Positions 10,948-22,720 of a DNA stretch of 64,000 nucleotides are shown piece after piece. Position 1 is the stretch's first letter. Each line of letters starts with the position of its first letter. Source of the stretch: Grammothele lineata (taxonomy: Eukaryota; Basidiomycota; Agaricomycetes; Polyporales; Polyporaceae). The translations under genes and the position numbers were made by a program. The DNA is taken from contig NDFF03000067.1 in assembly GCA_002150815.3 (NCBI GenBank), positions 62,001-126,000 on the forward strand, in the 5' to 3' direction. Under the pieces are notes generated by a model. That model saw only the letters and a program-made list of their open reading frames with translations. It was not told the DNA's origin and searched no databases.

Positions 10948-13856
10948 CGACGGACATACGTAGGGAAAAGATGAGCTGTTCTATCTCTGATCTGAAGAGA
11001 GTCTTCATGTTCTTAAGACTGCCCTATATGAGATACCCATATCGCTCCTTGTGAACGCCAGAACTAACTTCCGCGAGCGAGTCGTACCCCTACTGCTACC
11101 CAGCTCTATCCGCCACAGCTACTTCTTCGTATAAGTATTCCGTCCCGCTCGTACTCTCTATCCCGGTACCTACATTTACGTACATGCCCAAGCCTGGATT
11201 AGTCTCCTTTAACGTCGTTTCACAGCCGTCTGCTCGTGCGCTGCATTTGCAGCACGCGCTTGAGCGCTTGAGCTGCCGCTGTCGTGCGGGCGCCAAACAT
11301 ATGCGCCTTGGCCCCTGACCACCACGTCGACGGTCCCGAGTCTACCTGCCGAGTCTCCTCCTGTCCCCCCGTACCGCCATCGTTCTGGCCATATATACAC
11401 TACTTGACTAGATTGCTTTCTGGCTAGATTGAAGTGCTTCGAGGCTATCTGCTGTTTGGAAGATTACTGGGATGGCTGTGGTTCCGCGAGGTACACCGCC
11501 GCGTCCATATTGTATCTTGGTTACGTCCACTGGCTCGTCAATGAACTTCTGCTGTGTTTTCGGCTGTTTGATTGTGCTTCTCATGCGGGACGAGCGGGAA
11601 GACGGGAAGGAGGGTCGAGTCGGTGGTGCGTACTCCGGAGGGTGGCTGGCCCGGAACCTGCGGTGGTCATCCTTGTATCTGTTCTAGGCTCGAATACAAC
11701 CACTACCTCTCTCGGTGGTACTTCCTCGGTGGTTTCAGAGCCGACAGTACTTGCGTTCTGGATCCGGTCGTGCTCTGGACGAAGAAGCTCAACTGATCGT
11801 GCCACCTTGGCTTCTCCGGGCGTACACTTCCGACAAACAACGTGGCGGACCAGGCTCTAAGAGGCGTTCGGGACATCCAGCCACCGACGAGCGTGTACGT
11901 GCCTCACGGCGGACCATACGTCCATGACGTCTTCTGCCCACCGGCGTCGTCTGGTACGTCCCTCTGCTCCCGTCAACGCCGGTCGACGGGCGTGGGACGC
12001 TATGCGTACGAGAGCGGGCGTCCGGCGATCACTCAGGCTCTCGCACGCATCGCTTGTCGAGCCTTGTCAGGCCTCGGCGCGGCGCGCCCCAGTCGCTGCA
12101 GACAGGATGTACGTGATTCGTGATTTTGATAGGGGGAGAACTCGAAGGACAGGAAGGATCAGGACGATGGCCGTGCGCGCGCACACGCACACAGTGGTGT
12201 GCTCGCACGACCATTAAGTTGTTGATGTGCCGTGGAGCACGGACGGTGGTTCTCTCGGCCGAACGAACGGAGCCCGGCAGCGTACTAACGGTCGCAGGGC
12301 CGTTCGACGAGATGTACATGGCTTGAGGGATCCGGAGCGCGGTATGGACAGGGGGTTTGTGCGGTCGGGCCAGGGCCCGCGGCGGTGCACACGCACGTCG
12401 TGATGGAGATGACGGATGGAGATCGAGACGGTCTGTCTTGCGTCGGGCGCGGCGCAAGGTGCAGCTGAAAGAAGGGGGCAATGACATGGGGCCGTTTGGG
12501 ACCCGCCTGAATGTCCCCCGCATCTCACGATGGGAAAACTGGCGCGGCGTTGCATCGCCGCTTCGCTCGACCGTTACACTTCGCGCGCGGAGAACGTCAG
12601 AGTCCGAGGGACTCCCCAGGACACGAGTATGACAACCGCTGACATGCGAAGGAGGACGGGGCGTGTGTGCCTCCGCTGGGACGGCAGACATGTTGCCGCA
12701 AAGTGGCGCACTCTGCGCGAACGTACCCAAGTAAGCCTTGTCGACATAGCGTTCACAGGAATCCACCCATGTCGCGCACGCAGCACGGCGGCCGGGTTCT
12801 TTGCATGACAGGCGGGGCTCTAACCTAGCCAAGTTGGAACCTACGTAAAGCATCGACCCATTGTTCGCGATGCTGTTCTTGGAACGCGTTCTCTACAAGC
12901 CAAGGGCAAGTGGTTGCCGATTGGTGCCGATGTGTTGGTCGAGCGTTTCCACACCGCTCCGCATGTTTCGTATACCACGCGTTCCTAGTAGGTCTGTATT
13001 CCAAATTTATGGAATTGGGACCACACCAGTGCGTGAATGACAGCTCCCTGTCTTGCGGCTCTGTTTTCGAGCTTAGCTTCAGCACCGCCCCTGTTCTACT
13101 GGAACGCTCTTGTGCTCTCTCAACTCGGCTCACATGTAGTGGGCAGCAGAGCCCAATGGACCCATCCTCCGTCATCAAGCTCAGGTCATCATTAGCGAGG
13201 ATCTGGCGACGACGTTTTGACTCGAGGCAGTATGCTCAAGTACTTGGATGAAACCAACAGATGTAAGAAGACCAAAGCGGCGTTATCACTAGGTCTAGGA
13301 CCCTACGAAGGTCATATACACAGGAAGAGGAGCTTGCGGCTTGTGGAACTTAAGCCTGTTTCGGCGAGACCTCTGTCCTCCTTCGACAGTGCGTGCCACC
13401 GCACGCCCCGCCGGTGCATTCTCTTGTGAACCAGGAATATCTCTTTGCCGAAAAAGAGTGGAAGAGAGACGAAAACGAATCTGCTGGGCACGAGTGATGT
13501 TTCCGGAGTTCATGCTTGCTCGCTGATGAGCGGAGTAAGCGCTGAATCCCGCTAAGTGCGGAGGCCACGAGGTGTCCGAGCGGCCACGTGCACAAACGCT
13601 CGAAATGCGGCTTCGGCACGACCGTCTACCAGCTCTTGCTATCCTCTGCTTCCACCCTCCTAACGTATATCATCGCACCGCCCCGCATTGCCTCTTCAAT
13701 GCCTCACACGTGTTCTCCCCCGCGGGGTATAAGGATTCAGCACTCTCGCCCTCAGCGTTCAACTCCCTCAACCGGGTTTTGGGGCTCGCCCTCTCCATTG
13801 CTCCCCCTCCTTGGCCCTGGCCCCCCTTCGTAACCCCTCAGACCCCGCCCGAGTTT
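10948..13856. other. intergenic, second copy of 3' flank
   Basis: No gene identified. The part from about 11280 to 12200 is a diverged repeat of the sequence behind caspase copy A. Long minus-strand frames here, for example 12029-12853, are Arg/Pro/Ser-rich and show no domain. The part after 12800 has no features I can support. Confidence 0.5.
13728..13733 (+). promoter_or_regulatory. TATA box of caspase copy C
   Basis: TATAAG 129 bp upstream of the start codon, same spacing as in copy B. Confidence 0.5.
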
Positions 13857-15946
13857 ATGGTCGTCTTTAGTTCCCTGAATACCCGCCAGCACTCTTCATG
13901 CAATCGCGCGCCCATACGGAGGGCCCTGATCATCGGGATCGCCTTATACAAGAACTCAACGGCGGAGAACGTTACCAGGCTCAATACTCCCCACAAGGAT
14001 GCGCGTGATTGGCAGAAGTTCATCATTGGTGAGCTTATTTCTATATCTACATGATATTCTCGTTTCAACGATGCCCATGTATACGTCCTACCACGTCAGA
14101 CAAGTACGATTATCGTGCGGAGGACACTACCCTGATGCTCGACGAAGAGGATTGGCCTTCAGGTCTCCAGCCAACCAGGGAGAACATCGTGCGTCTCTAT
14201 ATCAATATATTAACTCCCTTCTATCCTGATTATGGCCATGAAGCTTGCCGAGATCAGGAAGCTTGTCTCCGGTGTCCAGGCGGGCGATCGGCTGGTCTTC
14301 TACTGTGAGTGTCGGCACCTGGACGTACCGGCAATCAACCAACGGCCCTTCTTGCCGCGCTGTTCTTTAGATGCAGGCCATTCTACCCAGTACGAATGTA
14401 GGAGCATGACTGAGGACGACCTGTTGGATGAAGGTTCGTTCATACGCTTTTGGTTCGGTTCCTCAGGCTTCTGACCCTGTCTGTGTGCAGCGATCGTGCC
14501 ATGCACCGGCCAAGATATTATCGACAATGTGCGTCTCTGTCTTCGCCTATATGCTACCCCCTAGATCTCACACACGTTTTCCTGTAGGAGCTGCGGGAGA
14601 TCATGGTGGATCCTCTTCCCGTTGGCGTCTCGCTTACGGCGATCTTTGACTCGTGCCATTCTGGCACACTGCTCGATCTCGACCACTACAAGTGCAACGA
14701 AGTCAAATTTGCGTTCGCGAAAAAGGCATTGCGTAAATGCACGTCCAAGCGTGGTTCCATCCGTATGTAACGCGTCTCTATCGTCCTTCAGCGAAATTTC
14801 TAACGTATCCTCATATCCTTCTAAGTAGTCTTGGGTGACGTCTGCCACGCTCGGAAGGATACCCACAAATCGTCCAAGGAAAATACATCTCTTTCTTCTC
14901 AGAGTACGCTAGTCGCCCTTGCCGCCTTCATGTCCATATCCTCATATTTATATCTTCAGCGTCGTCCACAGATCCCTCTCGCAAACCGACGGTGCGCATC
15001 TACGAATGCAGACGCACGGGTGACGACGCCCTCTTCAAACGTAACACAGTTCTCGACCTGCTATCCGATTCAGGAACACATCGCGTTCTTCATCGTCGTT
15101 CAACGATGGAGACCACTTTACGGCGCCGCAACGGCACGTTTGACGGCGGTGTGAAGGTCCCACGTCGGACCTTTTCGTTCCACAACTTCACTGCACCTCT
15201 TGTTACAATTACGGGCAAGGTGGAGCAGCTGGCCGCTGGAACGAAGAAGTTCTTTGGCGGAGTTTTGGAGTTCGCCGAGCCCGAGGACATGAGGTGTAAC
15301 GGGCACTGCGTGCCGGGCCCGAAGGTGAAGGCGAATGTGGTATGTGCCTTTGCAATAAACTTTCCCTCGAGGTGAACTCTGCTCACACGCAGTCTACTCA
15401 GGTCTCAATCGGGGCTTGCAATGATCCACAGATGTCTTGGGAAAACAAGACAGGCGACACTATGACACAGGTCCGTGTCCTAGTTTTCTGTACCGCTTAG
15501 CCAGCGTTGCTCATACAGTTTCTGTATGGCAGTCGCTCATCACCACGCTATGTACGTACCATATCCCTCACAACACAGGACATGAACGGGACTGATGCCA
15601 TTCATAGCTTCCAACCCGCACCCTACTTACCGCAACCTAATCATGACTCTCGGGTACGCACACTTTGACGCTTCATACGTCACGGTCTTCTGACTCTCCT
15701 TTCTAGAAATGCGATCTACAACACGACAACTGTACCCCTTCGTGAATGGCACGATCGGAGGATGCAGCGATGGCACGCCAAGGGGGCGCCTCCCGACAAG
15801 AAACCGAGGGACATAGGCAACGCGCGTTCCGAGCCCCAGGTGAGTTCACCATGCACTACACCTGTGAGGTAGCTGACCAAGACGCTGTCCAGCTGGGGAG
15901 TCTGAATCCTTTGGTGAGTCTCCATCGCGCGCGGCCCGTTTCATGA
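13857..15946 (+). CDS. caspase-like peptidase (C14), copy C
   Basis: Predicted 457-residue caspase-fold protein in 13 exons that match copy B in number, phase and mostly in length: 13857-14028, 14100-14188, 14244-14304, 14371-14433, 14491-14528, 14588-14762, 14829-14903, 14960-15339, 15402-15470, 15533-15551, 15608-15653, 15707-15839, 15893-15946. The dyad is intact: VFYYAGHSTQ carries the His (split by intron 3) and IFDSCHSGT the Cys. The start was chosen at the ATG that aligns with copy B, because upstream in-frame sequence is not conserved. The last exon encodes LGSLNPL and then a short divergent tail. All introns are GT-AG. Copies B and C are the youngest-looking pair; A is the degraded one. 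Confidence 0.85.
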
Positions 15947-16473
15947 GAAGACTCTGACGAAAGGATGGAATAGGGGAAGCACGACGTCTTCGACCCCTGA
16001 ATATGCAACGAGCATTGGCCGGCCTCCGTTCTGGCTTTTCCCACGTGATACCCTTATACCCATACCTTCTATGCCACAGGTACATAGTATGCCATAGTCT
16101 AACCTCCAGGAACTGTAGTCGAGCGTTCGAGTTACGGCTTATGGACTTGTACATGCCAATTTCTGGCATCACCAGCGCGACCAGCGTGGCGTTCTGTCTC
16201 CTTGTGGCCTCAGAGAATGAACGAAGAGTCATTTAGAATGGTCTTTACCTCATCTAGTCCATTCATGCGTAGGAGGGCCGGTGAACGACTCCGGGCTCGA
16301 CGATGGTCCCGGCTTGAGACCAGCTAGCCGCCCATGTAAGTGTACAAATAACAGCAAATAAAGGAGTGACGCGGCAGGACGACTGAGACACCATGCACTT
16401 CGTGGATTTGGTGAACGCCTTCCGCGTCCGCTCGTTGTCCACATCATCCCAGTCGTCTCCCTACTTGTTTACA
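15947..16473. other. intergenic/promoter
   Basis: Half a kilobase between caspase copy C and the F-box gene; nothing else seen. An in-frame ATG at 16393 could extend the F-box protein by 27 residues. Confidence 0.5.
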
Positions 16474-18334
16474 ATGGCCATGCAATCTATTCTCTCCAAC
16501 TATGATGTCTTGCTCGAGATCTTCAGCAATCTACGTATCGTCAAGCCGTTCGATATCCCGGAGTCCGAGCAATTAACGCCGCGTCCATATGCTTATTGGG
16601 GACCGAGCGTCCGTCGAGAGGTTTTGCATCGTCAGTACCCGGAAAAGGAGGCAAACGAGGAGAGAGAGCGGAGGGGGGCGTTATTCAATGCGGCTTTGGT
16701 GTGTAAGACATTTTCGGAGATTGCATTGGACGAGTTGTGGGCTGCGCCACTTGGCGGGCTCTACACGGTGCTTTCTCTGCTCTCAAATGTGAAGATCGAA
16801 AAACACTCCTTTATGACCGCGAAGTCTGGCATAAAGATGCATGAAATACACGGATATGTACGTCTCTACTCCAATCAATCCGCTCATTTTCGTTAATATG
16901 ATTCCTCCCTCGGTCAGACTCTTTCCGAAGAGATCTGTGATGCGGAGTGGGCTAGGATCCTCTTTTACGCCTCTCGAGTGCGAGAATTGGCCTTCCACAC
17001 GTTCTGGGATGCCCACATGAAATACCATCTCAATGCTCCTCTCGTCGATCGGCTCTTCGGCCGCACGAGTGGCGATCCTCTCTTCGATCTTGTATTGGCA
17101 GAGGAGCCACACTTCGGACCCCAGTCGCAAGCTCCTCCAACTTCTCACTCCCTCCTCCCTTTCCGTCGTCGTCTTCTGGCACCCTCATCTTTATACAGGC
17201 TATGTTGGACCCTTGTGCGCGCAAGGCGACGCAGAGGACGTTGCAATAGTAGCCACAAGGGCGCCATTCATCCAGCACTTCCGTTCTGATATCTCCTTTA
17301 CGACAGAGGAACTCTTCTCGCTGTCCCGCTTCCACCATCTACGGTCGATTACCCTTCTTAAGTGGTGCGCCATGGGACCACTACTGTTTAAGCAGGTTTC
17401 GCAGCTCCCAGAGCTTCGATCAATCACAATCCGGATGAACGAGAGCCCGCAGGGAGATATAGATCATAATACGGTGACTCGCCTCGTCCCTGGAAGCTTC
17501 GCCAGTTTGCGCCGTCTCAACGTTTCCAGCTACCTTGCGTCCTCGGTGAAGGAATCGCTTTCGCTTATCGGCGCAAATTGCGCGGGCGCGCCATTGGCTT
17601 CAGTAACTGTAACGTTCCAGGAAATCAAGAGGGATGATTTGAAGGACGTCTCGCTCGCCCTAGAATCGTTCCAGTATCCGAGCTTCCTACACTCCCTCAA
17701 GATCATCAGTATCACCGTTGACGGATGTCACACATATACTCCAGGCGGCATCGAGACCCCAGCTTTGGAGTTCCTTTCGTTCGCAGAACCGTTACTCTAC
17801 CTACGCAACTTAGAGGAGGTGTTCATCAACATTGGATTATACCCCCTTCGCGTCACAGCCCAAGACCTACTGCGCATTGCGACGTCCTGGCCCCTGCTCT
17901 CTCGCCTACAGATCCGGAACATGTCAGAATGGAACTACACCAAATCCGTATTACAGGGACCGTCTGCAGCTGCCGTTGTGGCCTTTGCACAGCATTGTAG
18001 GAGGATGGAAATGCTCGTGATCAACGTCCCGGACGTGACAGAAGAAGACATCATTGCTTTAGAAGACATGGCCGCCTCCCCTCAGACCCAGGAGTCGCTT
18101 TTGCTCTTGCTCCTGGCTTCCGATAACCGATGGTGCGATATTGCGATCCACGATACAGCGCGTATGGCGGCGGCGTTGAGTCGCATCTTCCCGACGGCAA
18201 GGGGAATGTCGATTTTGAACGACATGGAGCGCTGCGAGCAATTGCACCTCAAAACGGATATGTACGCGTATGAAGACTACACAGGTAGTGCGTACGAGTT
18301 GATGGTGGCCTTGGACGATATTGCGGGCCTCTGA
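16474..18334 (+). pseudogene. F-box protein gene with frameshift
   Basis: Exon 1 (16474-16857) encodes an F-box-like N-terminus (VLLEIFSNLR, then LFNAALVCKTFSEIALDELW), typical of the Skp1-binding adaptors that are abundant in Agaricomycetes. An intron (16858-16917) leads into exon 2, which reads from 16918 in one frame (YASRVRELAF to SGDPLF). Just after about 17084 the homologous frame is shifted by one base: ILYWQRSHTSDPS continues to the stop at 18334 with leucine-rich repeat-like helices. No GT-AG intron can bridge this. As read, translation would end at 17289 after about 250 residues. A substrate-adaptor role is known for the family; this copy is either a young pseudogene or affected by a sequence error, since the rest of the frame is clean. 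Confidence 0.65.
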
Positions 18335-18393
18335 ACTTGGATAGTTCAATGTTCGATTTCTTTAGTAGTGGTACTAGAGGTCGGAGTCGTTCA

Positions 18394-18441
18394 GGAGACG
18401 TGTACCGCCTTCTGACGTCCTTGGACGATCTCGCAGTCTGA
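18394..18441 (+). pseudogene. tail fragment of a second F-box gene copy
   Basis: Sixty bases past the F-box stop, a short frame ends YRLLTSLDDLAV-stop, which parallels the YELMVALDDIAGL-stop terminus of the gene just upstream. It is best read as the remnant of a tandem copy whose body was deleted. Confidence 0.5.
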
Positions 18442-19213
18442 CGGCGACGACGGGACCTAGAATCCTGACCTGAGTGGACTTTGAGAGGCGGGCGCCCGCG
18501 CGGCGCGGCGGTTGTCTGGGCACTTGCGCACTATCGAGCCTTTATCGTACACTCACAATGCACCATGTTGTGACTCGGCGCCGCAGCTGGTAGTGGTCGA
18601 GTACAAGATAAGTAACTCTGTATCGTCACTGTATTTGATGAGCATTGACCAAGGCTGTGCGTCTCCTTCCGAGACGTGATAAGTACTCATTGGGAAGTAG
18701 CAAGCGCCCTCGGCTCTTTCTCAACATCCCACGTCGGCGGACCTCGTGTTCCGACCCCAAGCATCCGTCTGCGTCCATGGGACAGGCACGAACGACGTGT
18801 GCGGCGTTCTCGACGCCGCTCACAGCCCTTTCTGGAAGGTGTCGGCGACAGAGGCGCACCGCCTCCTCCCGACGGCGCTCCCCGCCTTGCCATTTGGGGT
18901 GCAATATGTTGCCCTCATCGCGGTCCCGCCTCGCGCGGTACTGCGTCTCGGCGGTGTGCGGGCGGGGCCGCGCCCATCTTCTTCTCTCAAGAAGCTGTTA
19001 CAATGGCACATGCATGTGCTCACAGGGCCGTCTAAGCTTTCCTAGTGCGGTCGCGCAGCCCGCTGCATTCTCATGACTATAGGTTACTTGCCTATATAAG
19101 CTCGTGGTCGGTACGTGTTCTCTGTAGGACCCCTCTTTCTCTCCGCACACCTCCAAGCTGCTAATATAGCGACAGACACTACTGCACGAGCTACCTACTA
19201 CTGTGACTCCATC
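18442..19213. other. intergenic and leader
   Basis: No gene supported. It contains the TATA box and 5' leader of the following DUF6699 gene. Confidence 0.5.
19093..19100 (+). promoter_or_regulatory. TATA box of DUF6699 gene 1
   Basis: TATATAAG about 115 bp before the chosen start codon, in line with a leader of some 85 nt. Confidence 0.6.
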
Positions 19214-20098
19214 ATGGCGGAACCGGCGAAGAAGACTGTTAGGTTCGCAGACATCGCTCCGCGCACACCATCGCCTACGCCCTCGTCAACGGCATCTTAT
19301 GGTTCCTCGCCAGGCCCATTCACCCCACCCCAAATAATCCCCGATTCTTTCCCGCGCACGACCTCCCAGTCGGAATTCTCCTCCTTGCGGGAATCGCCAA
19401 CCTTTTCCCTCATCTCGAGAAGAGCGCCCTCCCCTCCCAGAGCATCTTCCTCTTGCCTCCCAGCCGGGCTTACTCCTCATACCGCTACAGCCATCTTTGA
19501 TATGTCCATCGACCCCTTACTAGCTGCACCGCCACGTCTAGAAAGCTCGCCTCCGCTCTCATGGGACGTCAATGAGCACCCCAACAATATCATGCTCAGC
19601 CCGTCTCTCACTTCGTATAGCACTCGACGCGCGCGCGACCTCACGCGGGACGACCTCGCGAGCCCGGCGGTCCGCCGTGAAGCCCTAGGCAGCCCCCTTC
19701 TCCTTCGAAAGCTACACCTTGTATTCCCCGGACTGCCTCTGATGGTACGCGTCGAGCCTGCGGACAACCCCGTGTGGACATCGACGCCGCTGCCGTACCT
19801 GACCGTCGGAGACGTGCTCTATGCGCTGCACCGAGCGCTACGAAGCTCGGTCGCGCCGCGCGAGTACGAAAGGCTAGAGCAGGGGTTAAAGGAGAAATTG
19901 GCCAAGACGTTCGATAGACGATTGGAGAGAGAAGGGGCAAGTAACTACGACAGAAACTTGAGCTACGGCGTGAGGAGGGTGGATTATCTCGGCGATATGC
20001 GCGCGTTCGGCGGATTAAGGCAGGCACTATTGCATGAGGTTCCGTTGGAGATTATGGGCGAAGAGGTTTTTGTAGTAGTGATGAGGCCGCTGGGGTGA
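19214..20098 (+). CDS. DUF6699 domain protein 1
   Basis: Single-exon gene, 294 residues. The N-terminal third is low-complexity and Ser/Pro-rich, opening with KKTVRFADI and TPSPTPSS. The C-terminal half holds the DUF6699 signature: a Trp-Asp-x-x-x-x-Pro start (SWDVNEHP), the strand LH-LVFPGLPL, the helix DVLYALHRALRSSV, and RRVDYLGDMRAFGGL. The function of this basidiomycete family is unknown. The ATG at 19214 was preferred over in-frame 19115 because a TATA box lies at 19093-19100, which puts 19115 at or near the transcription start. The adjacent gene at 21381 is a paralogue with the same VRF start motif. No signal peptide or membrane segment is visible. Confidence 0.85.
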   Translation: MAEPAKKTVRFADIAPRTPSPTPSSTASYGSSPGPFTPPQIIPDSFPRTTSQSEFSSLRESPTFSLISRRAPSPPRASSSCLPAGLTPHTATAIFDMSIDPLLAAPPRLESSPPLSWDVNEHPNNIMLSPSLTSYSTRRARDLTRDDLASPAVRREALGSPLLLRKLHLVFPGLPLMVRVEPADNPVWTSTPLPYLTVGDVLYALHRALRSSVAPREYERLEQGLKEKLAKTFDRRLEREGASNYDRNLSYGVRRVDYLGDMRAFGGLRQALLHEVPLEIMGEEVFVVVMRPLG

Positions 20099-21380
20099 TA
20101 GTTTCTCGTCCGACGGGGCTTGAGTCTTGACTTTCCCATCATTATAACATATGTACCCAGTGCGTTGGTACCGCGATACCTATTTCTCATATAATCTCGC
20201 GCAGACCACCGTAACATGTTGAATATATATAGCGATTACTTATCGTTGGACTCGGAACGAGCGTAGGCCTCGGCTACAAATTGGCGGTTCTACTCACAGT
20301 GAATACAGTAATGACGTCATCGTGATCGCAGGCGGTTGTTTGGCAAGAGCCTCTGATCATAATACGACCAAATCAATCCAAACAATTCCAGCCACTTAGC
20401 GTCTCGCCCCAACGTTCCGAACGTTGCCTGGAGCCACCTTCCTGCAATTGCTTGCGATACTCAATCTTGCTGTTAAGGCATTCGCATATCCTCGGACTTA
20501 TCCCCCCATGCAGATCACCAATTACAATGACTCTGCTTTCTAAGCCTTATGACGCACAGGCGCCTTCAAGTGTGAAGATGTCCGAGTCTTTTCATCGCCA
20601 AAACGGGATCAATGTCAGACGGACTTTTGATAACCACGTTCTCTCCGCTTTGTCCGTTGCCTCGTGGTTAGCAGTACTGTGTGGCGGTACGTGGCAGCAT
20701 ACTACGATCTCCGGGCTTTCCCTACAATACCGCTCACCGTCTTTGACAGTCTTTCAACCTGTCATCGAATCAACAGTTCGGGACGCTTTGCGCACTCACG
20801 GCGTCGCCCCACCACGCCTCCCGTGGGCTTTCGGGCTCCGACGAGTGGCATACTCAGCCTCGTGTCCGCGTCATGTTCATTAAAGCGAACGTTGACCTTG
20901 CGCTTTCGCAGAGCAAAAGACGAAGGCTCGATCGTCCCCACGCTCCGCCGAGTGCCCCTCGTCCTGGACCACTGTGCTGAGTCAGAGTGAGCGCGGCATA
21001 GAAATGACTGACACCCTCGCGAGTAGCCCTGGGCTCGTGCCTCAGTGTGGTAACTTGCGCTTCGAAACACAGCTTACAATCTTCATACCGGCGCGCTTGG
21101 TCGTCCTATTGTGCGCAGCGATTGATGGGCAAGCAGGGACGAGATGGGTGCGCTTTACCGCAGCAACTAACCACTTGTAGGAACTGTCATTGTTTCGGCC
21201 ACAATCTCGATGGGCGTTCATTGTCTTTGCGGGCACGAAATTTATGTGGTCGCTTTCCAACATGTATATAAGAGACACTCTGTGAGTGGTCTTTTTGCAT
21301 CACCCCGCCCTCCTCTCTAGTGCTCTCTCGTGACGCCGCTTCTCTACATCTACCTCAGGCTGTGAACCTTCCGACAACTT
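20099..21380. other. intergenic, repeat shared with the next 3' flank
   Basis: No secure gene; a 143-codon frame at 20452-20883 has no recognised domain. A block at about 20305-20370, containing TGACGTCA at 20312-20319 and a GTTGTTTGGCAAGAGCC run, recurs in pieces at about 22318-22380 and 22490-22550 behind the second DUF6699 gene. This supports tandem duplication of gene plus flank. Confidence 0.5.
21265..21272 (+). promoter_or_regulatory. TATA box of DUF6699 gene 2
   Basis: TATATAAG 109-116 bp upstream of the ATG, same spacing as for gene 1. Confidence 0.6.
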
Positions 21381-22127
21381 ATGGATTACGCAATGGATTT
21401 TCACTTTGAGACTTACAAGAAGAACGTTCGTTTCGTCGACGGCATCACTCCGAGAACGCCCTCTCCAGCATCATCGTCAACTTTTTCTAATGAATCGTCC
21501 CCTGGACCACGTACCCCTCCGGAAACATTCCCGACGAACCCTGGGACCGCCCTCGACGCCTTGCTGGCGATTCCTCTGGTCGCTCCCTATAAACCTATGC
21601 TTCTCTGGGATCTTGACACGCACCCAAACGCTATCATGGTCAGTGGCGGCGCCCGCCAAACTCGCCCGCTGACGAAGGAAGAGCTCGCGAGACCTGCCGC
21701 CTTCACGACCACCGAAAAGGGAACTCTCGTCACTCTGCCGTGGTTCCATCTCGTGTTCCCCGGTCTACCCCTCGACATCCACGTCATGCCTACGAATGGC
21801 CCCACGTGGGCTCCGGCGGGGCTGCCATACCCGACGGTGGGATGTGCGCTCTACGCCATCCACCGCGCTCTCCGCAGCTCTGTCAAGGAAGGCGCATTTC
21901 AGCAACTTGACGGACGGCAACGGCATGCTGCCTACGAAGCCTACAGGCGCCGCGTCGACCAAGAAGGCTATCAAGAGCGGCAAAGGAATGAGGCGTATGG
22001 AGTTCGCTGGGTCGACTGTCTGGGCGAAGCACGCAAGTTCTTGGGGATACGTCTAGCGCTCACTCACGAGATTCCTGAAGCAGGAAAGGCGGATCTTGGT
22101 ATCGTCCTTGCTGTGTTGACTGCTTAG
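21381..22127 (+). CDS. DUF6699 domain protein 2
   Basis: Single-exon gene, 248 residues. It shares with gene 1 the KKNVRFVDG start, the TPSPASSS stretch, the LLWDLDTHPN motif, FHLVFPGLPLDIHV, ALYAIHRALRSSV and RWVDCLGEARKFLGI. The proline/serine-rich linker is shorter, and the C-terminus lacks the charged insertion of gene 1. It is a tandem paralogue with the same unknown function. The start is the first ATG after the TATA box at 21265-21272. Confidence 0.85.
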   Translation: MDYAMDFHFETYKKNVRFVDGITPRTPSPASSSTFSNESSPGPRTPPETFPTNPGTALDALLAIPLVAPYKPMLLWDLDTHPNAIMVSGGARQTRPLTKEELARPAAFTTTEKGTLVTLPWFHLVFPGLPLDIHVMPTNGPTWAPAGLPYPTVGCALYAIHRALRSSVKEGAFQQLDGRQRHAAYEAYRRRVDQEGYQERQRNEAYGVRWVDCLGEARKFLGIRLALTHEIPEAGKADLGIVLAVLTA

Positions 22128-22720
22128 AATTTGTTGTGTCTGTCTTTGGGACCGAGCGGATGGTATTCCGCGCTGTCCCGTTTGTTGACGTGCGGGAGGC
22201 GTGCCATCATCATGTATCTGTCCTATTGAAACATCTTAAATATATCAAACCGTCACAGGATTGAGTTCGTGACGGTAGCATGCTCGAAATATGGCATGGC
22301 ACGTACCGTATGTTGGAATGACGTCACCCCTTCCAGAAGCAGTGATGGTTGTTTTGCACCAGCCTCTAATCCTAAGCACTGTTCCCGGGATTTGATGGAA
22401 AGAGATAAGAGCTCGTTTCATGGATAGTAAGTAGCGGCGAGGACTTCTACACGTGCGGTAGTAAGTAGCCTGCTCCGAATTAGAGCGGGGAGCGCGTTGT
22501 TTGGCAAGAGCCTTGGATCCTAACATGTACAAATAGTGCCAAATAAACGACCGCGCGAGCAGCAGGGGCGCGTCGCGCGACACAGGGACCGCCACTCCAG
22601 ACCAGCGACCGCGCCAATCCCCGAAGACATATCCGCCTATTCCACCGCTTGAGCCAGTTCGTGCGCTTGCTCATCTCGGCGAACTTGTTTTGACCGTCTC
22701 GCCCTTCCCTGTTTCTCTCC
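22128..22720. other. intergenic
   Basis: 3' flank of DUF6699 gene 2 with the repeat pieces described at 20099-21380, and the promoter of bub3. No other gene seen. Confidence 0.5.

Noticed and set aside
12029..12853. 274-codon open frame on the minus strand
   Set aside because: Composition like a shadow frame, no recognisable motif, and it overlaps the diverged 3' flank repeat.
20452..20883. 143-codon plus-strand frame between the DUF6699 genes
   Set aside because: No domain and no similarity to either neighbour; not called.
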